Source: Phenylobacterium sp. (GTDB taxonomy: Bacteria; Pseudomonadota; Alphaproteobacteria; Caulobacterales; Caulobacteraceae). From it: DNA of 43,177 bases. Below are positions 9,769 to 17,033 of the stretch, in pieces. The translations under genes and the position numbers were made by a program. The stretch covers positions 1 to 43,177 of the forward strand of contig NZ_JAUYQL010000081.1 in assembly GCF_030697305.1 (NCBI RefSeq), given 5' to 3'. Positions within the stretch are counted from its first letter, which is position 1; each line of letters opens with the position of its first letter. The notes under the pieces were generated by a model that saw only the letters and a list, made by a program, of their open reading frames with translations, ran no database searches and was not told the DNA's origin.

Positions 9769-9881
9769 ACTGGCCCTTGGCCGGTGACTTAGTGGACGCG
9801 AAGGTCAAGCGCAAGCCGCTGGCCGCGCGGTCGGCGCTGAAGAGGTGGAACCGCATCGTGACCGAAAACCGCGAGTTGTGA
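9756..9881 (+). CDS. Possible 41-residue small protein upstream of the Ada/AlkA gene
   Basis: ATG 9756 to TGA 9879-9881, Lys/Arg-rich (for example [17 protein letters not shown]). Third codon positions are almost all G or C and second positions are not, which resembles real coding in this genome. The opposite strand has third positions in phase, however, so the signal is ambiguous. No ribosome binding site is evident, and its start overlaps the leader hairpin of cysD. Its 3' end runs into the first direct repeat upstream of the repair gene. I recognise no family. Confidence 0.35.
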   Translation: MLRTDWPLAGDLVDAKVKRKPLAARSALKRWNRIVTENREL

Positions 9882-9906
9882 CGTCATAACGTCCGAAAAC
9901 CGCGAG
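9862..9906. promoter_or_regulatory. Direct repeats flanking a palindrome, upstream of the alkylation-repair genes
   Basis: CCGAAAACCGCGAG occurs exactly twice, at 9862-9875 and 9893-9906, start to start 31 bp, close to three helical turns. Between them is a 16-bp palindrome with one mismatched pair, GTTGTGACGTCATAAC (9875-9890), whose core TGACGTCA is perfect. It lies between divergent cysD and the Ada/AlkA gene, 33 bp before the preferred start of the latter. The protein downstream has an Ada-type zinc domain and an AraC helix-turn-helix, so an Ada-like operator is a reasonable inference but not shown. Confidence 0.5.
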
Positions 9907-9938
9907 ACATGCGCCGTTCCGCGACCCATCCTGCGGTG

Positions 9939-11444
9939 ATGGATATGCAGACAGAAGCCTATCATCGAGCCTTCATCACGCGCGACCCGCGCTTCGATGG
10001 GCGGGTGTTCGGCGGGGTCAAGACGACCGGCATCTACTGCCGGCCGATCTGCCCGGCGCGCACGGCCAAGCGTGAGAATGTGATCTATTTCCCGACCGCC
10101 GCAGCGGCCCAAGAGGCGGGGTTCCGGCCCTGCCTGCGTTGCCGGCCGGACGCGGCGCCGGACCTGGGCGCCTGGCGCGGGACGTCGAACACAGTGTCGC
10201 GCGCGCTGGCGCTGATCGAGGCGGGGGCGCTCGACGGCGGCGACGTCGACGCGCTGGCGACCCGGCTGGGCGTCGGCGAGCGGCAGCTTCGCAGGCTGTT
10301 CCGCCAACACCTCGGCGCCTCGCCCGTGTCGGTCGCCCAGACGCGCCGCGTGCTGCTGGCCAAGCAATTGATCCATGAGACCCGGCTGCCGATGAGCGAG
10401 GTTGCGCTTGCGGCCGGCTTCGGCAGCGTGCGGCGGTTCAACGAGTCGTTCCAGCAGCTGTTTCGGCGATCTCCCCAGGCGCTGCGCCGCTCTGGACGGC
10501 TGGAGACCAGCGCCGCGGACGGCGGCGCGGTGACGGTCAGGCTCGCCTACCGCGCGCCGTACGACTGGGAGAGCATGATCGCCTTCCTTTCGGCGCGCGC
10601 GATCCCCGGCGTCGAGGTGGTCACGGCGGACAGTTATTCACGCACCGTGTCGATCGATGGCGCGCGTGGTGTGATCAGCGTGCGTCCGGCGGACGGCGAC
10701 GTCCTGGCGGCGAGCGTGTGGTTCCCGCGGCTACAGGCGTTGCCGGCGATCATCGCGAGGGTTCGGCGGGTGTTCGACCTGGCGGCCGAGCCGGAGACTA
10801 TCGGCGAGCACCTGTCACAGGACCCGGCGCTGGCGCCCCTGATCGCCGCGCGCCCGGGGTTGCGGGCGCCGGGAGCCTGGGATGGCTTCGAGCTCGCCGT
10901 GCGGGCGATCCTCGGCCAGCAGATCACGGTCGGGGCGGCGCGCAACCTGGCGGCCAAGCTGGTCTCCGCCTACGGCGAAGCGATCGACGATCCGGCGGCG
11001 GTGGAACTGGGGCTGACCCGCGTGTTCCCGGGACCCGAGCGGCTGGTGGGCCAGGACATCGCGGCCTTGGGCATGCCCAAGGCGCGGGGCGCGGCGCTGG
11101 AATCGATGGCCCGGGCGACGGTCGCTGACCCACTGATATTCGGAGCTAGGCGCAGCCTGGAGGAGGCGATCGAGGCGCTGCGGGCGCTGCCGGGGGTAGG
11201 TGAGTGGACAGCCCAGTACATCGCGCTGCGCGAACTGCGCGAGCCCGACGCTTTCCCGCACGCCGACGTGGCGCTGCAGCGGGCGCTGGCGGACAGCGAA
11301 GGCCGGCGGCCGACCTCGGCGGAACTGCTGATCCGCGCAGAGCGCTGGCGGCCCTGGCGCGCCTACGCCGCCCAGCACCTATGGGCCTCCCTGCACGCCA
11401 CGGCCGACCAGAAGGACAGGACCGATGACCTCCAAGCCGCTTGA
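9939..11444 (+). CDS. alkA: Ada-type regulator fused to AlkA DNA-3-methyladenine glycosylase
   Basis: About 501 residues from ATG 9939. An ATG at 9909 would add ten residues that do not fit the family and would place the start against the upstream repeat; ATG 9945 is also possible. Order of domains: Ada metal-binding fold with four Cys (YCRPICPA and PCLRCRPD), AraC-type DNA-binding domain (about 85-165), then the AlkA N-terminal domain and the HhH-GPD glycosylase with LPGVGEWTAQYIALR and the catalytic-type Asp in HADVALQ. It should sense methyl phosphotriesters and excise alkylated bases. The methyltransferase function sits in the next gene, which overlaps by 20 bases. Confidence 0.9.
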   Translation: MDMQTEAYHRAFITRDPRFDGRVFGGVKTTGIYCRPICPARTAKRENVIYFPTAAAAQEAGFRPCLRCRPDAAPDLGAWRGTSNTVSRALALIEAGALDGGDVDALATRLGVGERQLRRLFRQHLGASPVSVAQTRRVLLAKQLIHETRLPMSEVALAAGFGSVRRFNESFQQLFRRSPQALRRSGRLETSAADGGAVTVRLAYRAPYDWESMIAFLSARAIPGVEVVTADSYSRTVSIDGARGVISVRPADGDVLAASVWFPRLQALPAIIARVRRVFDLAAEPETIGEHLSQDPALAPLIAARPGLRAPGAWDGFELAVRAILGQQITVGAARNLAAKLVSAYGEAIDDPAAVELGLTRVFPGPERLVGQDIAALGMPKARGAALESMARATVADPLIFGARRSLEEAIEALRALPGVGEWTAQYIALRELREPDAFPHADVALQRALADSEGRRPTSAELLIRAERWRPWRAYAAQHLWASLHATADQKDRTDDLQAA

Positions 11445-11961
11445 GCTGTCGATCGACCGGATGGAGACGCCGACGGGTCAACTGTTCCTGGTCACCGACC
11501 GGGATGGCGCGCTGCGCGCCCTCGACTGGACCGATCACGAGGACCGCATGCGCCGCCTGCTGCTGCGGCACTACGGCCAGCCGGTCATGACCAAGGGCCC
11601 GGCGCCGGCGTCGGTGCGGCGCGCGCTGGAGGGCTACTTCGCCGGCGACGCCAAGGCGCTGGAATCGATTCGCTGGGAAACGGCGGGGACGGCGTTTCAG
11701 CGCGCGGTGTGGCGCGCGCTCTGCACGATACCTGCCGGGGAGACGCTTAGTTATTCGGGCCTCGCCGCCAAGGTCGGTTCGCCCAAGGCGGTGCGCGCGG
11801 TCGGAACGGCGAACGGCTCCAACCCGGTGGCGCTCGTGGTGCCTTGCCACAGGGTGATCGGCGCGGACGGGTCACTGACCGGATACGCCGGCGGCCTCGA
11901 TCGCAAGCGCTGGCTGCTGGCGCACGAGGGCGCGGCGTTCAAGGAGCGCCTGGCCGCCTGA
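11425..11961 (+). CDS. ogt: Methylated-DNA-[protein]-cysteine S-methyltransferase
   Basis: 178 residues. The active-site motif PCHRVIGADGSLTGYAGGL carries the acceptor cysteine, and GTAFQRAVWRALCTIPAGET is the family's DNA-binding region. The protein repairs O6-alkylguanine by transferring the alkyl group to itself, a suicide reaction. ATG 11425 has AGGACC just upstream and lies inside the end of the Ada/AlkA gene, so the two are cotranscribed. Together they cover the functions that enteric Ada and AlkA split differently. Confidence 0.94.
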   Translation: MTSKPLELSIDRMETPTGQLFLVTDRDGALRALDWTDHEDRMRRLLLRHYGQPVMTKGPAPASVRRALEGYFAGDAKALESIRWETAGTAFQRAVWRALCTIPAGETLSYSGLAAKVGSPKAVRAVGTANGSNPVALVVPCHRVIGADGSLTGYAGGLDRKRWLLAHEGAAFKERLAA

Positions 11962-12101
11962 CGCCAATCAGCGCCGACCGCTTCAAGCCCCGCTCCAACT
12001 CCGCGGGCCAAGCCGCTAAATTTCATGTTACAAGCGTCATCGACGGGACACGGCTGCTATACAGCGGATTGGTGTTCGGCTCCGGCAGGAGGAGAGGTCT
12101 G

Positions 12102-12317
12102 ATGACGACATTCACTGAACTCGTCGCCGCCGTGGTCGTGCAGTCCTCGACGCTCGTCTATTCGCATTTCGGCGTGACCCTGGAGCCTGTCCGGGTCGAC
12201 CAGCCGGCGGTGGTCGAGCGGGTCGTGGTGCGCAGGGACGTCCCGCCGGCGGCCAAAAAGGCCGACAAGACCCTGGAGCGCCCCGCGCCGCCACCGGTGC
12301 GGGTGGCCAAGGCCTAG
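12102..12317 (+). CDS. Small protein of unknown function, 71 residues
   Basis: ATG 12102 follows a strong Shine-Dalgarno sequence (AGGAGGAG at about 12087-12094). The N-terminal half is mildly hydrophobic (ELVAAVVVQSSTLVYS) and the C-terminal half is basic and proline-rich, ending PPPVRVAKA. I recognise no family. The clear ribosome binding site and high third-position GC argue that it is real. The 140 bases before it, after ogt, hold no other gene, so it may have its own promoter. A 174-bp gap follows before the TipN-like gene, with nothing recognisable in it. Confidence 0.6.
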   Translation: MTTFTELVAAVVVQSSTLVYSHFGVTLEPVRVDQPAVVERVVVRRDVPPAAKKADKTLERPAPPPVRVAKA

Positions 12318-12491
12318 GGCGTCGCCCGTGGTCGCGGCATTGCGTCTCTGTAAGCCGGAATCCCTCCTATGACTGTTTGCGTCCTCCATGATGGCCGGTA
12401 AGTCTCGTGCCGATTGGTGTGGAGCCGCTGCGTCCGAGCCGGGACGCGAGGCTTTGAGCCGTGGGCCGAGCAGGCCGCACAAGGGCCGCGT

Positions 12492-14948
12492 ATGAAGATC
12501 ACCAAGCGGCGGCAGCCGGCGGATTTCCAAAGCGTTTCAGATCTTTCCCCAGCGATGTCGGAAGACGGCGCGCCGAGCGCGTTGACGCCGGCTGACTCAG
12601 ACCGGGCGCCGGCCCGCCGTGGGGCGAGCGACGCTGCGGAGTTCTCCCGCGCCGACACGTCCCTGGCGGTGCTGCAGGAAGAATACGAATCACCTCCCGC
12701 GTGGCCGATCTATCTGGCCGCGCTGGTTGTGTCGGTGCTGTGGGTGTGCGGTCCGCTGGCGTTCGCGATCGGCTATCGCAACGGCGTGGCCCCGTTCCGG
12801 GACGACCTGTTCGCGATCGCGGTGTTCGCCCTGCTGTCGGTGGGGCCGGCGGCGTTCGTGTGGATCGCGGCCTATATGGTGCGCCAGACTCAGCGGCTCG
12901 GCGCCGAGACCCGTCGAGCGAAGGCGCTGGCCGACGACCTGATCGCACCGGCTGTGGCGGCGGGCCTGGGGGCCGGGGATGTCGTGCAGTCGATACGCGA
13001 GGAAATCCGCAGGGCCGGCGAGGCGGCGGACGATGCCCGCGTCGCGCTGCTGGAGCTGCGCAAGTCGCTGTCGCAGGAGACCGAGCGACTGGCGGAGGCC
13101 GCGGCGACGTCGCTTCGCAACGCGCAAGGCTTGAGCGCGAGCCTGGGCCTAGAGCGCACCGAAATGGGCGTGCTGGCGCAGAGCCTGGATGCGCAGGCGG
13201 CCAAGGTCGCTGACGTGATCAGCCAGCAGGCGCGCATGGTGGCCGAGGCGTCCGACCTCGCCGAGACGCAATTGCGGGAAGCCGAGGCTCTGCTGGCGGC
13301 GAGGGCCGCTGACCTTGCCGCCGCGGCCGGCGAAGCCCAGGGCGCGGCGCGGACGGCGGGCGAGGACCTGAACAGGCACATCGCACGGCTGGAGAACGCC
13401 GGCATCGGCGTCGCCGAACAGATCCGCGCCGTGGAGGGTGGATTGGCCGAGCAGCGGGCGTCGCTGGTCACGCTCTCGCATGCCTTGCGGGCGGACAACG
13501 AAGCGTTCGCCACCGAGGCCGAGGGCCACGCAGCGCAATTGGCCGACTTCATCGGCCAGGCGCGGATCTCGGCGCTAGAGATGGGCGACCGCGCGCTGAA
13601 GGGCGGCGAGTCGCTGCGCCATCTGATGGCCGAGGCGACGGCGCAGTTCCGTGACCTGACCCAGGCCGCCCAGGCCGAGCGCGACGCGTTCAGCCAGTCG
13701 TCGGCCCAGGCCGTAGGCACGGTGTTCGAGACTGCGGCCAAGGAACGCGAACAGCTCGCGGTGCAGACCGAGGCTGCAATCGAGGCGCTGGCGCGTGCGG
13801 CCGAGGAGACGCGTGCAGCGTCGTCGCGTCACGCGGAGGCCGCGCGAGATCAGGTCGATCAACTGTCGGAAGCCGCATTCACCGCCGGTCAGAAGGCCAA
13901 CCAAGCGTTCGAGGCGCGGTTGGATGAGGCGCGGCAATTGATCGAGCGCTCGGCCGAGATGGTCGAGCAGGCGGGGACGGCGACGGCCGAGAAACTGGAG
14001 GCCGGCGCTTCGGCGGCGCGCGCGACGCTGGAAGAACTGCAGCGCATGCTGGCCGACGTGGATCAGCGTTCGGCGCAGATGCCGCTGGCGGCGCGCGATC
14101 AGGCCGAACAGGTGCGGGTCGCCGTCACCGAGAGCATGGACGAACTGCTGGGTCAGGCGCGGCGCGCAGCCGAAGAGACCCAGGCGATCGACGCGGCGTT
14201 CCAGGAACGCGTCCGGCGCAACTACGAGATGCTGAGCGAGGCCGTGCGGTTGATGGGCGCGGTGGCCAGCGGCCCGGTCACCGCCATGGCCGCGCCGGCG
14301 ATGCTGACGCCTCCGCCGCCGCCTCGGACTCCACGTGCGGCCCCGGAGTCTGTCGTGGAAGCGCCTGCGCCGGCGCGCGCACCAGAGCCCAAGGCAGAAT
14401 CGAAGGTCGAGCCTGCCGCGAAGGCCGATCCGGGCGCGGCGCGGCCTCGGTTGCGGCTGACGCCGACCGCCACGGACGAGGAATTCTCCAGCGTCTTCGA
14501 GGCCAGCGGCGGCGCGGACACGCCGGACACCGACGGCTGGACATGGAAGGAGCTGCTGTCGTCGATCGACGAGAGCGGGCCAACCGACCCGGTGAAGCTT
14601 GAAGCCGTGCTGATCGACGAGATCGCCGAGATGGGGATCGATGCGACGTCGCTGCTGCCACCGGACCGGATCGAGAAGATCGCCGCGGTGATCCAGACCG
14701 GCGACCTGATCGGCGCGCGCGAGGTGGTGCGCAAGCTGGCGCCCGCCGCGGTGCATAGGCTGAGCCGGAGGCTGCTGGCCGACGAGCGGCTGGGCCGGCA
14801 GACCGCGCGACATCTCGACCGCTACAAAGCTCTGCTCGACGACGCCGCGGCGCGCGACCACGAAGGGTTCCTGGTGGCGGCGCTGCTCAACTCGGACGGC
14901 GGGCGCGCCTATCTGGTGCTCGAGGCGGCGGTCGGGGACATGGCCTAA
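12492..14948 (+). CDS. tipN: TipN-like cell polarity protein (membrane-anchored long coiled coil)
   Basis: 818 residues from ATG 12492; further in-frame codons upstream look non-coding. The N terminus is polar (~65 residues), followed by two membrane helices near 70-93 and 103-126. Then comes about 490 residues of Ala/Glu/Arg/Gln-rich heptad coiled coil, a Pro/Ala linker near 620-680, and a conserved globular tail with DGWTWKELLSSID and LLPPDRIEKIAAVIQTGD. That layout matches TipN of Caulobacter, which marks the new pole and helps place flagellar and division proteins. The family call rests on architecture and tail recall, not on a search; a generic coiled-coil membrane protein remains possible. 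Confidence 0.62.
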   Translation: MKITKRRQPADFQSVSDLSPAMSEDGAPSALTPADSDRAPARRGASDAAEFSRADTSLAVLQEEYESPPAWPIYLAALVVSVLWVCGPLAFAIGYRNGVAPFRDDLFAIAVFALLSVGPAAFVWIAAYMVRQTQRLGAETRRAKALADDLIAPAVAAGLGAGDVVQSIREEIRRAGEAADDARVALLELRKSLSQETERLAEAAATSLRNAQGLSASLGLERTEMGVLAQSLDAQAAKVADVISQQARMVAEASDLAETQLREAEALLAARAADLAAAAGEAQGAARTAGEDLNRHIARLENAGIGVAEQIRAVEGGLAEQRASLVTLSHALRADNEAFATEAEGHAAQLADFIGQARISALEMGDRALKGGESLRHLMAEATAQFRDLTQAAQAERDAFSQSSAQAVGTVFETAAKEREQLAVQTEAAIEALARAAEETRAASSRHAEAARDQVDQLSEAAFTAGQKANQAFEARLDEARQLIERSAEMVEQAGTATAEKLEAGASAARATLEELQRMLADVDQRSAQMPLAARDQAEQVRVAVTESMDELLGQARRAAEETQAIDAAFQERVRRNYEMLSEAVRLMGAVASGPVTAMAAPAMLTPPPPPRTPRAAPESVVEAPAPARAPEPKAESKVEPAAKADPGAARPRLRLTPTATDEEFSSVFEASGGADTPDTDGWTWKELLSSIDESGPTDPVKLEAVLIDEIAEMGIDATSLLPPDRIEKIAAVIQTGDLIGAREVVRKLAPAAVHRLSRRLLADERLGRQTARHLDRYKALLDDAAARDHEGFLVAALLNSDGGRAYLVLEAAVGDMA

Positions 14949-14973
14949 GCGCGCACCTGGGCGCGGGGAGCCG

Positions 14974-15957
14974 ATGATGCGTACGCTGTCCGTATGCGAT
15001 GAGCGGTGGCCCACGGCGGGCGAGTTCCGCATCGCCCGCGGCGCCAAGTACGAGGTGCATGTGATCGTCGTCGAGATCACAGAAGGCGCGCACCGGGGCC
15101 GCGGCGAGTCGACGCCCTATCCGCGCAACGGAGAGACCATGGAGGGCTCGCTGGTGCAGGTGGCGGCCACGGCGGAAGCCATCGAGGCCGGCGCGTCGCG
15201 GGACGTCCTGCAGACGCTGCTCGGCCCGGGGGCCGCTCGCAACGCCCTGGACTGCGCGCTCTGGGACCTGGAGGCGAAGCGCAGCGGAACACCGGCCTGG
15301 CGGGCGGCGGGGCTCGAACGGATCCACCCGCTGAAGACCTGCTTCACGATCGGGATGGCGAGCGCCAAGGACATGGCGCGCGCCGCCAAGGCCGCGGCGA
15401 GCCGGCCGATGCTGAAGCTGAAGATCGGCGGCGGGGACGACCTGGACCGTGTGGCCGCGGTGCGTGCGGCGGCGCCGAAGACGCGCCTGATTGTCGACGC
15501 CAACGAAGGGCTTTCGATGGAGCTGCTGCGCCGGCTGGCGCCGGAGCTTTCCAAGCTGGGCGTGGCGCTGATCGAGCAGCCGCTGCCCGCTAGCGAGGAC
15601 GTCCAGCTCGAAGGGTACGAGAGCCCTGTGCCGCTGTGCGCCGACGAGAGCCTGCACACCCGCGCGGAGCTCGACGACTGTGCGCGGCGCTACGCCTGCG
15701 TGAACATCAAGCTGGATAAGGCGGGCGGGCTCACCGAGGCGCTGGCGCTGAAGGCGGCGGCGCGGGAGCGCGGGCTGATGGTGATGGCGGGCTGCATGGT
15801 GGCGACCTCGCTGGCCATGGCGCCGGCGATGATCCTGGCGCAGGGCGCGGAGTTCGTCGACCTCGACGGCCCGTTGCTGCTGGTGCGCGATCGCGAACCG
15901 GGATTGGCGATCGCCGGATCGATCCTTGAGCCGCCGAAACCGGAGCTGTGGGGATGA
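14974..15957 (+). CDS. Dipeptide (L-Ala-D/L-Glu type) epimerase, enolase superfamily
   Basis: 327 residues. The muconate-lactonising/enolase barrel signatures are in order: the catalytic Lys pair in LKLKIGGG, metal ligands in IVDANEG, LIEQPLP and LCADESL, and the second catalytic Lys in NIKLDKAGG. Such enzymes epimerise the L-Ala-D-Glu released from cell-wall turnover, feeding peptidoglycan recycling. This fits the wall-related genes elsewhere in the window. ATG 14974 follows GGGGAG. The stop overlaps a following ATG in ATGA. Exact dipeptide specificity cannot be read from the sequence. Confidence 0.88.
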   Translation: MMRTLSVCDERWPTAGEFRIARGAKYEVHVIVVEITEGAHRGRGESTPYPRNGETMEGSLVQVAATAEAIEAGASRDVLQTLLGPGAARNALDCALWDLEAKRSGTPAWRAAGLERIHPLKTCFTIGMASAKDMARAAKAAASRPMLKLKIGGGDDLDRVAAVRAAAPKTRLIVDANEGLSMELLRRLAPELSKLGVALIEQPLPASEDVQLEGYESPVPLCADESLHTRAELDDCARRYACVNIKLDKAGGLTEALALKAAARERGLMVMAGCMVATSLAMAPAMILAQGAEFVDLDGPLLLVRDREPGLAIAGSILEPPKPELWG

Positions 15958-15998
15958 GTGGAGCCAAGGTGGCGGTCTGCGCGTTGACGCTCGCATGA
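15954..15998 (+). other. 14-codon ORF bridging two genes by ATGA overlaps
   Basis: ATG 15954 overlaps the epimerase stop and its own TGA at 15996-15998 overlaps the ATG of the DUF4112 gene. The peptide would be MSGAKVAVCALTLA, which resembles the start of a signal peptide. No separate ribosome binding site is seen for the DUF4112 gene, so translation of this mini-ORF could carry ribosomes onto it. It may equally be the stub of a deleted gene or chance. Confidence 0.35.
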
Positions 15999-16420
15999 GC
16001 GAACATCGCGAGAAGGCCCATCGCGCCTGGCGTTCCGCGGAACGGATCAAGCGGCTTTCGGACCGGCTGGTCAGCATCGGCCCGTTCGGCCTGGGACTAG
16101 ACGGCGTGCTGGCCTGGGTTCCGGGCGCCAATGTCGTCTACAGCGTGGGCGCGGCGGGTCTGCTGATCTACGAGGGGGTGCTGGCGGGCGCGTCGGCGGC
16201 GACGCTGGCCAGGATGGGGCTGTACCTTGCCGCAGACTCCGCAACCTCCGGCGTGCCGGTGGTGGGCTGGGCGATCGACACCCTGTTCCCCGGCCACCTG
16301 ATGGCCGCCAAGGCGCTGCAGAAGGACATCGAGGCCAGGCACGGGCCTTCAGTGCTGACCGACGGCTGGTTCTCTCGGCGCGGCGTCGGCCGGGCGGCGA
16401 AGGCCGGCGCGGGACGCTGA
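15995..16420 (+). CDS. DUF4112 family membrane protein
   Basis: 141 residues. Amphipathic N terminus, then hydrophobic segments around GANVVYSVGAAGLLIYEGVL and VPVVGWAIDTLFPGHLMAAK. The pattern IPGVGD/DxLFxxN-like as in DUF4112 is recognisable. Function of the family is unknown. ATG 15995 is chosen because the residues upstream in frame are not conserved in character. It overlaps the stop of the mini-ORF above and is probably in one transcript with the epimerase. Confidence 0.7.
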   Translation: MSEHREKAHRAWRSAERIKRLSDRLVSIGPFGLGLDGVLAWVPGANVVYSVGAAGLLIYEGVLAGASAATLARMGLYLAADSATSGVPVVGWAIDTLFPGHLMAAKALQKDIEARHGPSVLTDGWFSRRGVGRAAKAGAGR

Positions 16421-16477
16421 GGCGCTTGCCGCGGCGCGCGACGCCGATAGGTTGCGAGTTCGCCAAGGACCCGTCAC

Positions 16478-17029
16478 ATGCCGCGCATTCCGTACTTCAA
16501 TCCCACCGACGCCGTCGGCCCTCGGGCTAAGAAGGCCTACGAGAAGCTGCCGCCGCTCAATCTGTTCCGAATGCTGGGCCATCTGGGCGAGCTGATGGAA
16601 GGCTTCACCAAGCTGGGCGGGCAGCTGCTGAACTTCGGAAAGCTCGACCCGGTCTTGCGCGAGATCGTGATCATCCGCGTCGGGGTGCTGTCCGAAGCGC
16701 CTTATGAAATCACCCAGCATGAGTGGATCGGCAGGCGGGTCGGCATGAGCGACGCACTGATCGCGGCGATCCACGAGGGACCGGACGCGGCGGCGTTCGA
16801 CGATCTGCAACGAATGATGATGCAGTTCACGGACGACGTGGTGAAGAACGTGCGCGCATCCGACGCGACGTTCGAGCCGTTGCGCGCGCGGCTGTCCTAT
16901 CAGGAGCTCCAGGAGGTCGTGCTCACGATCGGCTACTACATGACCGTATCGCGGATCCTGGAGACCTTCGACGTGGAGCTCGAGGACCAGCCTTACGAGA
17001 TGGCCGTGGACGCCGGCCGCAACCGCTAA
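16478..17029 (+). CDS. Carboxymuconolactone decarboxylase / AhpD-like family protein
   Basis: 183 residues, all-helical. The LDPVLREIVIIRVGVLSEAPYEITQHEWIGRRVGMSD region is the family core; in the AhpD branch a CxxC would follow, but here no cysteine is present, so peroxidase-linked disulfide chemistry is unlikely. The Glu and His of YEITQHEW are kept, as in the decarboxylase-like branch. Substrate unknown. Only four bases separate its stop from the stop of the convergent mutB. Confidence 0.82.
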   Translation: MPRIPYFNPTDAVGPRAKKAYEKLPPLNLFRMLGHLGELMEGFTKLGGQLLNFGKLDPVLREIVIIRVGVLSEAPYEITQHEWIGRRVGMSDALIAAIHEGPDAAAFDDLQRMMMQFTDDVVKNVRASDATFEPLRARLSYQELQEVVLTIGYYMTVSRILETFDVELEDQPYEMAVDAGRNR

Positions 17030-17033
17030 AGAT

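Noticed and set aside
9730-9792. Plus-strand peptide with a Cys-Cys pair ([11 protein letters not shown]...)
   Set aside because: It lies on the strand opposite cysD and has no downstream cysteine gene; its A-rich start is simply the T tract of the terminator read backwards.
9125-9856. Long leftward frame beginning before cysD and containing MLCCGG
   Set aside because: It runs antiparallel in phase with the small plus-strand ORF and out of frame through cysD; the high third-position GC is explained by those. It has no early stop, so it is not a proper leader peptide.
13575-15080. 501-codon minus-strand frame inside the TipN-like gene
   Set aside because: Arg/His/Leu-rich composition typical of antisense of an Ala/Glu/Gln coiled coil; the sense frame has membrane helices and a conserved tail.
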